A DNA stretch of 5,887 nt from Gemmataceae bacterium. GTDB taxonomy: Bacteria; Planctomycetota; Planctomycetia; Gemmatales; Gemmataceae. Numbering within the stretch: the first letter of the stretch is position 1; each line of letters begins with the position of its first letter. Positions 1 to 5,887 of this stretch are shown here, piece after piece. The DNA lies in the NCBI GenBank assembly GCA_947490035.1, contig CANLGS010000300.1, positions 1 through 5,887 on the forward strand, given 5' to 3'. The translations under genes and the position numbers were made by a program. The notes under the pieces were generated by a model. That model had not been told where the DNA came from. It did not search any database and saw only the letters and a program-made list of their open reading frames with translations.

Positions 1-171
1 AACTGGGACCGTGAAGGTTCGGCACCGATGATATCGCGCCGCCGGTGTGTGGTAGTGGAATTGTTACGTTCGCGCTCCGTCGGGACAAGTCTTCGCGTCC
101 CACCACAGCGGCACCAACGACGAATAATCTTGCTCTCGTTCAGGGCAATGGTGGACTGCACTTGTTCCACT
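1..171. other. Left-edge non-coding stretch, no supportable gene
   Basis: This is the sequence downstream of the leftward TPR gene. The rightward frame opening at base 28 is only the antisense shadow of the TPR gene. On the minus strand, one frame has no stop codon between base 171 and the window edge, but it has no ATG and no recognisable protein. Two weak inverted repeats are present, 82-86 with 97-101 and 151-155 with 166-170. Each has only 5 paired bases and a 10-base loop, and neither is followed by a T-run in the direction of TPR transcription, so I do not call a terminator. It probably contains the 3' untranslated part of the TPR transcript. Confidence 0.5.
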
Positions 172-1419
172 CTACACGTCTCCACTCGCGCGGGCCGGCT
201 TGCCGGCTTCGTACAGATCGAGGCGCGTCTGATAGTCGGCGCGGCGCTCTTCATCTTCGATGAGATCGAGCGCATTCTCCTGCCACTTGATGGCGTCGTC
301 GAACTCGCCGCACTCGGCGCACGCGGCGGCCAGTGTGTCGAGGTAGCCGGGTTCGCCCCATTCGGTCAGTTCGCAGGCGCGCGTCGCACACTCGCGCGCG
401 CGGTCGCCGTTGCGCACGTCCGGATCCGGGCACGTCGCCCAGATCCACGCGAGCTGGTTGAACGTGCCCGAGCTGCGCGGGTCGCGCTTCAGCGCCTCCA
501 TGTGGTCGCGCACCGCCAGCGGGTACTTCTTCAGCGCGTAGTGAACGCCGGCCCGGTAGTTGTACGGCATCACCGCGTTCGGCGCGATCTTGATTGCCTC
601 GTTGAAGTCCGCCAGCGCGCCGTCGAGGTTGCCGAGCGACTTCCGCGCGTTGCCGCGAATCTCATACGCCTTCACCACGCCCGGCATCTGACGGATGACT
701 TCGTCGCCATCGGCCGCGGCGCCGACGTGGTCGCGAATCAGAAACCGGCAGATCGCGCGGCCGAGGTGCGCAAAGGCATCGCCCGGCTTCCGCGCGAGCG
801 CCAGCGTGAAGTCTTCGACCGCTTCCGCGTACTCGCCGGCTTGCTGGCGGATCGTGGCGCGCAGGTGATACGCGGCGGCGTTCGCGGGGTCGGCTGCTAT
901 CACCGCGTTCGCGTCTTGGGTGGCCGCCGCGTAGTTCTCAAGGTCGAGGTGGAGCTGCGCGCGCCACAGCCGGTATCGCGTCGCGTTCGCCGAGTCGAAA
1001 GTGATCGCGCTGGCGAAGTCGGCGAGTGCCGTGTCGCTGTCGCCGCGTTCCGCATGGCAGCGGGCGCGCAGCCCGATCAACCCCACGCGCGAGGCGTCGA
1101 GGTTCAGCGCGCGGTCGCAGTCGGTGATCGCCTGATCGTACTGCATCTGCGCGAACAGTTCGGCCGCGCGGTCGGCGTAGAGTTGCGCGTCGGCGGGCGT
1201 GAGCCGGATGGCGTGGTCGAGGTCGTTGAGGGCGCGAACGCGGTCGCCCATTTCGAGGTACGCGTGCGCGCGGAACCGGTAGCCGGCGGAGTCGCCGGGG
1301 CGCAACCGGATGGCGCGCGAGTAGCACTCGACGGCCTCCTGGTAGTCGCCGGCGGTGAGTGCGCGGTGGCCTCGAGTAAAGAGGTCCTGGGCGTCGTCGG
1401 TGGCGCGGTCGCGTGGCAT
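172..1419 (-). CDS. TPR-repeat protein with planctomycete-type C-terminal module
   Basis: This 415-residue protein starts at ATG 1419-1417 and ends at TAG 174-172. It has no signal peptide or membrane segment, so it should be cytoplasmic. Nine near-perfect 34-residue tetratricopeptide repeats run from about residue 10 to 316 (10-43, 44-77, 78-111, 112-145, 146-180, 181-214, 215-248, 249-282, 283-316). Each shows the usual Gly/Ala-8, Tyr/Phe, Ala-20, Ala-27 and Pro-32 pattern; the first, for example, contains GDYQEAVECYSRAI. TPR arrays form helical solenoids that bind peptides or partner proteins. Residues 317-415 carry AWIWATCPDP (324-333), GYLDTLAAA (358-366), a tenth TPR-like hairpin (about 358-387) and RLDLYEAGKP (399-408). 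I recognise this ending as common in Planctomycetes TPR proteins and in kinase-TPR fusions; its function is unknown to me. No kinase or other catalytic domain is attached here. The start is chosen because the first repeat begins ten residues later; only a weak AGGA lies about 13 bases upstream. The partner and role cannot be read from the sequence. Confidence 0.93.
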   Translation of the reverse strand: MPRDRATDDAQDLFTRGHRALTAGDYQEAVECYSRAIRLRPGDSAGYRFRAHAYLEMGDRVRALNDLDHAIRLTPADAQLYADRAAELFAQMQYDQAITDCDRALNLDASRVGLIGLRARCHAERGDSDTALADFASAITFDSANATRYRLWRAQLHLDLENYAAATQDANAVIAADPANAAAYHLRATIRQQAGEYAEAVEDFTLALARKPGDAFAHLGRAICRFLIRDHVGAAADGDEVIRQMPGVVKAYEIRGNARKSLGNLDGALADFNEAIKIAPNAVMPYNYRAGVHYALKKYPLAVRDHMEALKRDPRSSGTFNQLAWIWATCPDPDVRNGDRARECATRACELTEWGEPGYLDTLAAACAECGEFDDAIKWQENALDLIEDEERRADYQTRLDLYEAGKPARASGDV

Positions 1420-1550
1420 GGGATCGCGTGTGTCCTGGGTTTACGGGGTGCAAACGAATCGCCAACAGACATGAAACGGACCGGCGGCGCGAGCGACCGG
1501 TTCGGGTATCTTATCCGAGACACGCCGCGCAGTGAAACCGAGATGCCGCG
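1420..1550. promoter_or_regulatory. Divergent intergenic region, TPR gene / WD40 gene
   Basis: These 131 bases separate two start codons facing outward, so promoters for both genes should lie here (inference). For the WD40 gene, TATCTT at 1507-1512 matches the -10 consensus at 4 of 6 positions, but I find no good -35 at the right distance in the GC-rich stretch before it. For the TPR gene, TTGGCG (minus strand, about 1463-1458) is a possible -35 but lacks a convincing -10. The ribosome binding site of the WD40 gene is at best GAG at 1540-1542. The region also holds a short dyad at 1502-1518, listed separately. Confidence 0.4.
1502..1518. repeat. Short inverted repeat upstream of the WD40 gene
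   Basis: The sequence TCGGGTA-TCT-TATCCGA can fold as a 7-base-pair stem with a 3-base loop, one pair being a G-U wobble when read as RNA. It ends 32 bases before the WD40 start codon and overlaps the only -10-like hexamer there (1507-1512). It could be an operator for a dimeric regulator, a leader hairpin, or chance. There is no T-run after it, so it does not look like an intrinsic terminator. Confidence 0.3.
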
Positions 1551-2435
1551 ATGCAAGAGTTTCAGGTCAAAGCCGGTGGCACAGTAAAGATGTGTTTCTC
1601 GCCGGACGGGCAATCCCTCGCCATCTCTTCCGGCGTGTTCACGCTTTTGAACACAGCGAGCGGGTCATCGCGCATGCTCGACGCCCTCCCTTGGTCCGCG
1701 TCGTTTGCATTCGTCCGCGGCGGAACCGCGATTGCGTACACCAAAGGCGATCACGATGAACAAGTTCAGGTTTTCGATCTGGCCTCTGGGAATGTCCACC
1801 CGTTTGGACCGAAACACCTGCGCTTGCACGGCGTCTTTGCAAACCCAAATTCAGATGTGTTCTACGTCTGGTTTTCCACTTCTAACTATTACGTTGGGTC
1901 GGATTTCCTCGGCTACCGCTCTGCCGATCTCGAACTGGCGGTCACACTCTCAGGACTTCATTGCTTGGGGGGATACCTCGTCACTTCTGCAAATGGAAAA
2001 TGGTTCGCGGACAGGAATTGGTCCACACTGTGGGTGTGGAACATCGGTGAGCCGGAACATTCGGTTTCACGCAAATTGGAGTTAAAGACGCGAGCGGATG
2101 TGAACGACCACGCACTCTCCGCCGATGGGTCGCGGTTGGTTGCTGGCGACAGTTATGCGCTGCGCGTCTGGGACACGGCGAGCGGCGAACCGGTCGCCCA
2201 CTCCGGCAAGCACCGGCGCGGGGTGACCGCGGTCGCGTGCTGTCCCACGCGCCCGCTGATTGCGAGCGGCGACAACGCTGGCCATGTGTTCCTCTGGGAT
2301 CACGCCTGCCGCGTGCTGAATCACTACGACTGGGGGTTGGGCGAAGTCGATCATCTCTGCTTCGCGGCCGACGGCCTCCGCTGCGCCGCGATCGACAGCA
2401 AGGGCAAGGTGGTCGTGTGGGACGTGGACGTGTAA
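1551..2435 (+). CDS. WD40-repeat beta-propeller protein
   Basis: This 294-residue protein starts at ATG 1551 and ends at TAA 2433-2435. It has no signal peptide, so it is probably cytoplasmic. Degenerate WD repeats cover its whole length and fit about seven blades. SPDG-like turns are seen at 17-20 (FSPDG), 190-193 (SADG) and 272-274 (ADG). The strand-c endings are VFDL (74-77), VWNI (162-165), VWDT (206-209), LWD (248-250) and VWD (289-291). The last three repeats (about 183-294) are the clearest; the first four are strongly diverged. Ending immediately after the last VWD is consistent with a closed seven-bladed ring with nothing added. WD40 propellers are scaffolds for protein binding and have no catalysis of their own. 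The start fits because the first blade strand begins at once (FQVKAGGTVKMCFSPDG); a later Met at 14 would cut that strand. The gene is divergent from the TPR gene and convergent with the Asp-box gene. Bases up to about 2110 are clearly poorer in GC than the rest. The specific partner is unknown. Confidence 0.9.
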   Translation: MQEFQVKAGGTVKMCFSPDGQSLAISSGVFTLLNTASGSSRMLDALPWSASFAFVRGGTAIAYTKGDHDEQVQVFDLASGNVHPFGPKHLRLHGVFANPNSDVFYVWFSTSNYYVGSDFLGYRSADLELAVTLSGLHCLGGYLVTSANGKWFADRNWSTLWVWNIGEPEHSVSRKLELKTRADVNDHALSADGSRLVAGDSYALRVWDTASGEPVAHSGKHRRGVTAVACCPTRPLIASGDNAGHVFLWDHACRVLNHYDWGLGEVDHLCFAADGLRCAAIDSKGKVVVWDVDV

Positions 2436-2441
2436 CGCAAT

Positions 2442-5400
2442 TCACTTCTTCGCGTCCGGCTTCTTCGCGGGCGGGACGTACAACTCCGGGACGCCCAGCT
2501 TCTTCGCCGCGGCGTTCAACTTGCCCACGTCGCCCTTCACGATGCCGTCGAACTGATTGAGTAACGCGGTCAAGTCTTTCTCCAACTCGTCGGCGAGTTC
2601 CTTCTGCGCCTGCGTCGGCGCGCCGTCGGTGTCGGTGACGTTTGCAAGCAGCCACGCGAACTGCGAGTACAGCATCGCCCCGCCCTTCGCCGCGAAGATG
2701 TCGTAGCCGATCTTCGCCTTCGGGTTGTGCAGCTTTTCCTCCAGCGCGTCGAGCTTCTTCGTCAGTGCTTCCGTGTCCTTGAGCAGCGCCTTCGCGTCGT
2801 CGCGGTCCTTCAGCAAGTCTTTGCGAAGGTCGATCTGCTTCTTCACCGCGCGGAGGCGGAGCACGGTCTCCGAGAGCTTCGTGATGTCGTCGCGAACGCG
2901 AAGCGCGAGTGACTGTTGGGCCGCGAGGTCGTCCGCGGCGCCGGCGATCTCGAACTTCAGCGGTTCGACCTTCGCCAGCAACCGCTTCAGTTCCTCGAAG
3001 TCGGCGTCCTTCGGCGTGAACACCTTCCAGTCGCTGTCCGTCGCGATGGGAATTGTCGGCTTACCGGCGGTCGCGAGCCAGCGCGGGTCGGCGGTCACGC
3101 GCACCGCCTGCGTGAGCTTCTGGTTGCCGCTCGTGAGTCGCACGGTGTAGTCGCCGGGCGCGACCGGGATGCGCGAACCGGCACTGCCCGAATCGACCGG
3201 CACGCCGGGAATCACGGTGGCGCCGTCGTGGGTCAAGTCCCACACGAACCGGTTCAGCCCCGGCTTCGGCTCTAACTTCCTCTTCGGCTGCGCGTCCTCA
3301 TCGTCCTCCTTGTCGTCCTTGGGGTCGGGGTTCGCCTTGCCGGTCGCGGTGGCGATCACCTTGCCCTTCGCGTCGAGAACCTCGATCTTCACCTCGCCCT
3401 TGAAGTCCGGGCCGAGTTGATACCAGACCACCGCGCCCGCGTCCGGGTTGTCGCCGTTCACGGCCGGGTGGAACTCCCGTGTTGGGCCGCCCCACGTCGT
3501 GTACCACTTCGCCGCCGGCTGCACCGCGAACAGGTGTACCGCCTTCTTCTTGATCGCAGATGTCGTCGCGCGGATCGGTGTGAGGTCGTCGAGAATCCAG
3601 ATGCTGCGGCCGTGCGTGGCAACCACCAAGTCGTTGTCCTTCACGACGAGGTCGTGAACCGGCACGGTCGGCAGGTTGAGTTGCAGACTCTGCCACGTCT
3701 TCCCGGCGTCCGGCGACAGCATCACGCCGCGTTCCGTGCCGAGGTACAGCAAGCCCTTCTTCGTGGGGTCTTCGCGCACCACGCGACAGTGAACACCCGT
3801 GTCGAGGTCGTCGGTGATCTTCGCCCACGTCTTGCCGAAGTCGGTCGTCTTCCAGACGTAGGGCTTGTAGTCGTCCATGCGGTGATTCGTGACGACGAGG
3901 TACGCGGTGCCGGCCGCGTGCGGGCTGGCCTCGATGCAACTCACCGTACCCCAGTCGGGCAAGCCGGGGATGTTCGCGGTCACGTTCTGCCACGTCTTGC
4001 CTTCGTCCTTCGAGATGTGAACCAATCCGTCGTCGGTGCCGGCCCACAGCAGACCCTTTTGCAGCGGCGATTCCGCGAGCGCGAAGATGGTGCAGTACAC
4101 CTCCGCGCCGGTGTTGTCGCCGGTGATCGGGCCGCCGCTCCACTGCTGTTTCTGCTTGTCGTTGCGCGTGAGGTCGCCCGACACCTTCTGCCACGACTGG
4201 CCGGCGTTTTGGGTGCGGAACAGCACGTTCGCGGCGTGGTACACGGTCTTCGGGTCGTGCTTCGAGATGAGAATCGGCGCGGTCCACTGAAAGCGGTACT
4301 TCATCTTCTCGGGATCAATGCCCGACGGGTTGAACTGGTTCACGGTGATGTTGCGCGCCTGCCCGGTGCGGTGGTCGTAGCGCGTCATGATGCCGCCGTA
4401 CTCGCCGGCGTACACGATGTCGGGGTCGGTGGGGTCCGCGAACGCGTAGCCCGCTTCGCCGCCGCCGACTTGGTGCCAGTCGCCCGCGCCGATGCCGCCG
4501 GTCTTGAGCGACCGACTCGGTCCGCTCGCGCTGCCGAGGTCTTGCAGGCACGCCATGACGCGATACGGCGTACGCGTGTCGGCGCTCACGTGGTAGCACT
4601 GCGAGATGGGCAGCGCGGGCGTGGCCCACGTGTTCCCGCCGTCGGCGGTAATCGCAACACCGCTGTCGTTACACTCGATCATCCGGTTCGGGTTCTTCGG
4701 GTCGATCCACACGTCATGATGATCGCTGTGAAGGCTCTTCCCGATCTTGCTGAACGACTTCCCCGCGTCGGTACTCTTAAGGAGTTGCACCTGCGGGGCG
4801 AACAGCGTGTCCGCGTTCGTCGGGTGAACGGTGAGCGTGCTGTAGTACCACGCGCGCTGACGAATGGGCCGGTCGTCGTTCGCTTTCGACCAGCTCTCGC
4901 CGCCGTCGTCGGAGCGGAACAGCCCGCCCTTCTCGGCTTCGATGAGTGCGTAGACGCGCTGCGAGTTGGACGGCGCGACCGCCACGCCGACCTTGCCCCA
5001 GATGCCTTCGGGCAGGCCGTTGGGCTTGGAATCACCCGCGCCTTTACCACCCGCTCCTTTCGTGTCACCCGCTCCCTTACGGTCGCGGTTCACCTTGAGC
5101 GATTCCCATGTGTCGCCGCCGTCGCGTGAAACGTAGAGGTCGGAGCCGGGGCCGCCGCTGGTCATCTCCCACGGGCGACGGCGTGTCTGCCAGAACCCCG
5201 CGAACACCACGCGCGGGTTGTTCGGGTCGATGCACACGTCCGACGCACCCGTCTCGTCGTTCTTGAACAGCACTCGGTCCCACGACTTGCCGCCGTCCTT
5301 CGTGCGGTAGACGCCGCGCTCCGAGTTCGGTCCGAAGGCGTGACCCAGCACCGCCGCGAAGCAGATGTCCGCGTTCGCCGGGTGGACCGCGACCGTGCCG

Positions 5401-5819
5401 ATCTGCCCGACCTGCTTCCAGACATGCTTCCACGACTTCCCCCCGTCGGTGCTCTTGAAGATGCCCGCGCCCGGCGTCACGTTGCCGCGAATGTTCGCCT
5501 CGCCGCTGCCGACGTACACCACGTTGGGGTCGCTCGGCGCGACCGCGATGCTGCCGGCGCTGCTGGTGGGTTGGTCGTCGAAGATGGGTTTCCACGTCAA
5601 GCCGGCGTCGGCGGACTTCCACACGCCGCCTGATGCGGTGGCCGCGTAGTAGGTGAGCGGGTCGCCGGGCACGCCGCTGACGCGGCACACGCGCCCGCCG
5701 GCGAACGGCCCGACCAGCCGGTATTTGCTCGCCGCAAACTCCGTCGGCCCGTCGGCCGCGGCGGGGGTCGGTGCCGCAACGGCTGTCAAGATGATCAAAA
5801 TGATCAAGGTAGCACGCAT
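2442..5819 (-). CDS. Exported Asp-box (BNR/VPS10-like) double beta-propeller protein
   Basis: This 1125-residue protein starts at ATG 5819-5817 and ends at TGA 2444-2442. Residues 1-22 form a signal peptide: Arg-2, a hydrophobic core at 5-16 and a likely cut after A20-A21-A22. The mature protein should therefore be exported. Eleven Asp-box motifs (S/T-x-D-x-G-x-T/S-W) lie at 69-76, 123-130, 173-180, 231-238, 303-310, 349-356, 391-398, 536-543, 603-610, 658-665 and 702-709; the one at 536 has Asn for Asp. Their spread over residues about 30-750 suggests two propellers, as in sortilin/VPS10-like and GH74-like folds. The conserved family stretches GPFAGGRV (37-44), LGHAFGPNSERGVY (158-171) and DHHDVWIDP (366-374) are present. 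Residues about 795-910 look like an Ig/FlgD-type beta domain (FVWDLTHDGA, then APGDYTVRL), interrupted by a charged linker at 831-852. Residues about 935-1110 are helical and probably partly coiled coil, with a Lys-rich end. Bacterial homologues are often annotated as 'glycosyl hydrolase' or 'VPS10 domain' without proven activity. I see no eukaryotic 10CC module and cannot assign catalytic residues. Carbohydrate or protein binding at the cell surface or periplasm is inference. The upstream ATG at 5861 would put 14 polar residues before the signal peptide and overlaps the -10 element. Confidence 0.92.
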   Translation of the reverse strand: MRATLIILIILTAVAAPTPAAADGPTEFAASKYRLVGPFAGGRVCRVSGVPGDPLTYYAATASGGVWKSADAGLTWKPIFDDQPTSSAGSIAVAPSDPNVVYVGSGEANIRGNVTPGAGIFKSTDGGKSWKHVWKQVGQIGTVAVHPANADICFAAVLGHAFGPNSERGVYRTKDGGKSWDRVLFKNDETGASDVCIDPNNPRVVFAGFWQTRRRPWEMTSGGPGSDLYVSRDGGDTWESLKVNRDRKGAGDTKGAGGKGAGDSKPNGLPEGIWGKVGVAVAPSNSQRVYALIEAEKGGLFRSDDGGESWSKANDDRPIRQRAWYYSTLTVHPTNADTLFAPQVQLLKSTDAGKSFSKIGKSLHSDHHDVWIDPKNPNRMIECNDSGVAITADGGNTWATPALPISQCYHVSADTRTPYRVMACLQDLGSASGPSRSLKTGGIGAGDWHQVGGGEAGYAFADPTDPDIVYAGEYGGIMTRYDHRTGQARNITVNQFNPSGIDPEKMKYRFQWTAPILISKHDPKTVYHAANVLFRTQNAGQSWQKVSGDLTRNDKQKQQWSGGPITGDNTGAEVYCTIFALAESPLQKGLLWAGTDDGLVHISKDEGKTWQNVTANIPGLPDWGTVSCIEASPHAAGTAYLVVTNHRMDDYKPYVWKTTDFGKTWAKITDDLDTGVHCRVVREDPTKKGLLYLGTERGVMLSPDAGKTWQSLQLNLPTVPVHDLVVKDNDLVVATHGRSIWILDDLTPIRATTSAIKKKAVHLFAVQPAAKWYTTWGGPTREFHPAVNGDNPDAGAVVWYQLGPDFKGEVKIEVLDAKGKVIATATGKANPDPKDDKEDDEDAQPKRKLEPKPGLNRFVWDLTHDGATVIPGVPVDSGSAGSRIPVAPGDYTVRLTSGNQKLTQAVRVTADPRWLATAGKPTIPIATDSDWKVFTPKDADFEELKRLLAKVEPLKFEIAGAADDLAAQQSLALRVRDDITKLSETVLRLRAVKKQIDLRKDLLKDRDDAKALLKDTEALTKKLDALEEKLHNPKAKIGYDIFAAKGGAMLYSQFAWLLANVTDTDGAPTQAQKELADELEKDLTALLNQFDGIVKGDVGKLNAAAKKLGVPELYVPPAKKPDAKK
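5033..5080 (-). repeat. Degenerate in-frame repeat coding a KGAG-rich loop
   Basis: Three copies of a roughly 13-15 base unit begin at 5033, 5048 and 5066 (plus-strand core CACCCGCTCC followed by TTT/CTT). Read on the minus strand inside the Asp-box gene, they code three KGAG units at residues 248-251, 254-257 and 259-262. The unit spacings of 15 and 18 bases keep the frame. The encoded Gly/Ala/Lys-rich segment (about 243-267) lies between the fourth Asp-box and GLPEGIWGKVGVA (268-280), where I would expect a short loop. It is probably a flexible surface insertion made by slippage or duplication. Confidence 0.6.
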
Positions 5820-5859
5820 GGTGTAGCTCGGAAGACAGTACCGGTGGCGTAGATCGTCC

Positions 5860-5887
5860 ATCTTAAGCCGTTCGCCGAGTGTGCCAA
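5860..5887 (-). promoter_or_regulatory. Sigma70-like promoter for the Asp-box gene
   Basis: On the minus strand, TTGGCA (5887-5882) matches the TTGACA -35 consensus at 5 of 6 positions. After a 16-base spacer, TAAGAT (5865-5860) matches TATAAT at 4 of 6. Transcription would begin near 5853, giving an untranslated leader of about 34 bases before ATG 5819. The alternative ATG at 5861-5859 lies inside and just after the -10 element, so this promoter could not express it. The leader has no strong Shine-Dalgarno; only a weak GAG lies about 10 bases before the ATG. The element touches the window edge, so other upstream promoters cannot be excluded. Confidence 0.45.

Noticed and set aside
82..101. 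GGGAC/GTCCC inverted repeat as a terminator for the TPR gene
   Set aside because: It has only 5 pairs with a 10-base loop and no T-run; such repeats are expected by chance in GC-rich DNA.
28..1587. 519-codon rightward open frame opposite the TPR gene
   Set aside because: It is antisense to the whole TPR gene, is rich in Arg, Val and Ala with no domain pattern, and arises because high-GC codon use removes stops on the other strand.
1104..1613. Minus-strand frame crossing the TPR start and the intergenic region
   Set aside because: It overlaps the TPR array in another frame and the WD40 start, and its translation is Ala/Thr/Pro/Arg-rich without motifs.
1981..2655. 224-codon minus-strand frame spanning the WD40/Asp-box junction
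   Set aside because: It overlaps the ends of both real genes, is extremely Arg-rich and has no start signal or domain.
3298..4287. 329-codon minus-strand frame overlapping the Asp-box gene
   Set aside because: It is a same-strand frame shadow with Arg/His-rich, low-complexity translation; the other frame holds the conserved protein.
3417..5129. 570-codon rightward open frame inside the Asp-box gene
   Set aside because: It is the antisense shadow of a protein with 11 recognisable Asp-boxes; its translation is Arg/Val-rich and shows no family features.
1..5887. Mobile element, CRISPR array, tRNA/rRNA or defence system
   Set aside because: I found no transposase, integrase, terminal inverted repeats, regular spaced repeats, tRNA-like folds or defence domains; the window is filled by three ordinary genes.

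Overview
The window is high-GC DNA (hand counts of 60-base blocks give about 73% in the most GC-rich stretches). It most probably comes from a planctomycete of the Gemmata type (family Gemmataceae). This rests on protein content: the C-terminal part of the TPR protein has the AW-x-x-ATCPD ... GYLDTLAAA ... RLDLY-x-AGKP module that I associate with Planctomycetes TPR proteins. A stand-alone WD40 protein and a very large secreted Asp-box (BNR/VPS10-like) protein are also typical of that group. Ribosome binding sites are weak throughout, which is also usual there. The assignment is recognition from memory, not a database result.

Layout: three genes fill nearly the whole window. Bases 1-171 hold no supportable gene. 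A leftward gene (1419 to 172) encodes a 415-residue cytoplasmic protein of nine TPR repeats plus the planctomycete C-terminal module. A 131-base divergent intergenic region (1420-1550) separates it from a rightward gene (1551-2435) for a 294-residue WD40-type beta-propeller. That gene converges, with only 6 bases between stop codons, on a long leftward gene (5819 to 2442). The long gene encodes a 1125-residue exported protein with 11 Asp-box motifs (probably two beta-propellers), a probable Ig-like domain and a helical, charged C-terminal tail. A good sigma70-like promoter for it lies at the right edge of the window (5860-5887) and favours the start at 5819 over an upstream ATG at 5861.

The three genes do not form an operon or a recognisable pathway. 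The TPR and WD40 proteins are both protein-interaction scaffolds and share an upstream region. The Asp-box protein is predicted to act outside the cytoplasm. I found no RNA gene, CRISPR array, insertion sequence, integrase or toxin/defence gene, and I do not see a convincing new biological system. The points worth a second look are local: a composition drop inside the WD40 gene, a repeat-built insertion in the Asp-box protein, the promoter that fixes its start, and the tight convergent gene ends.
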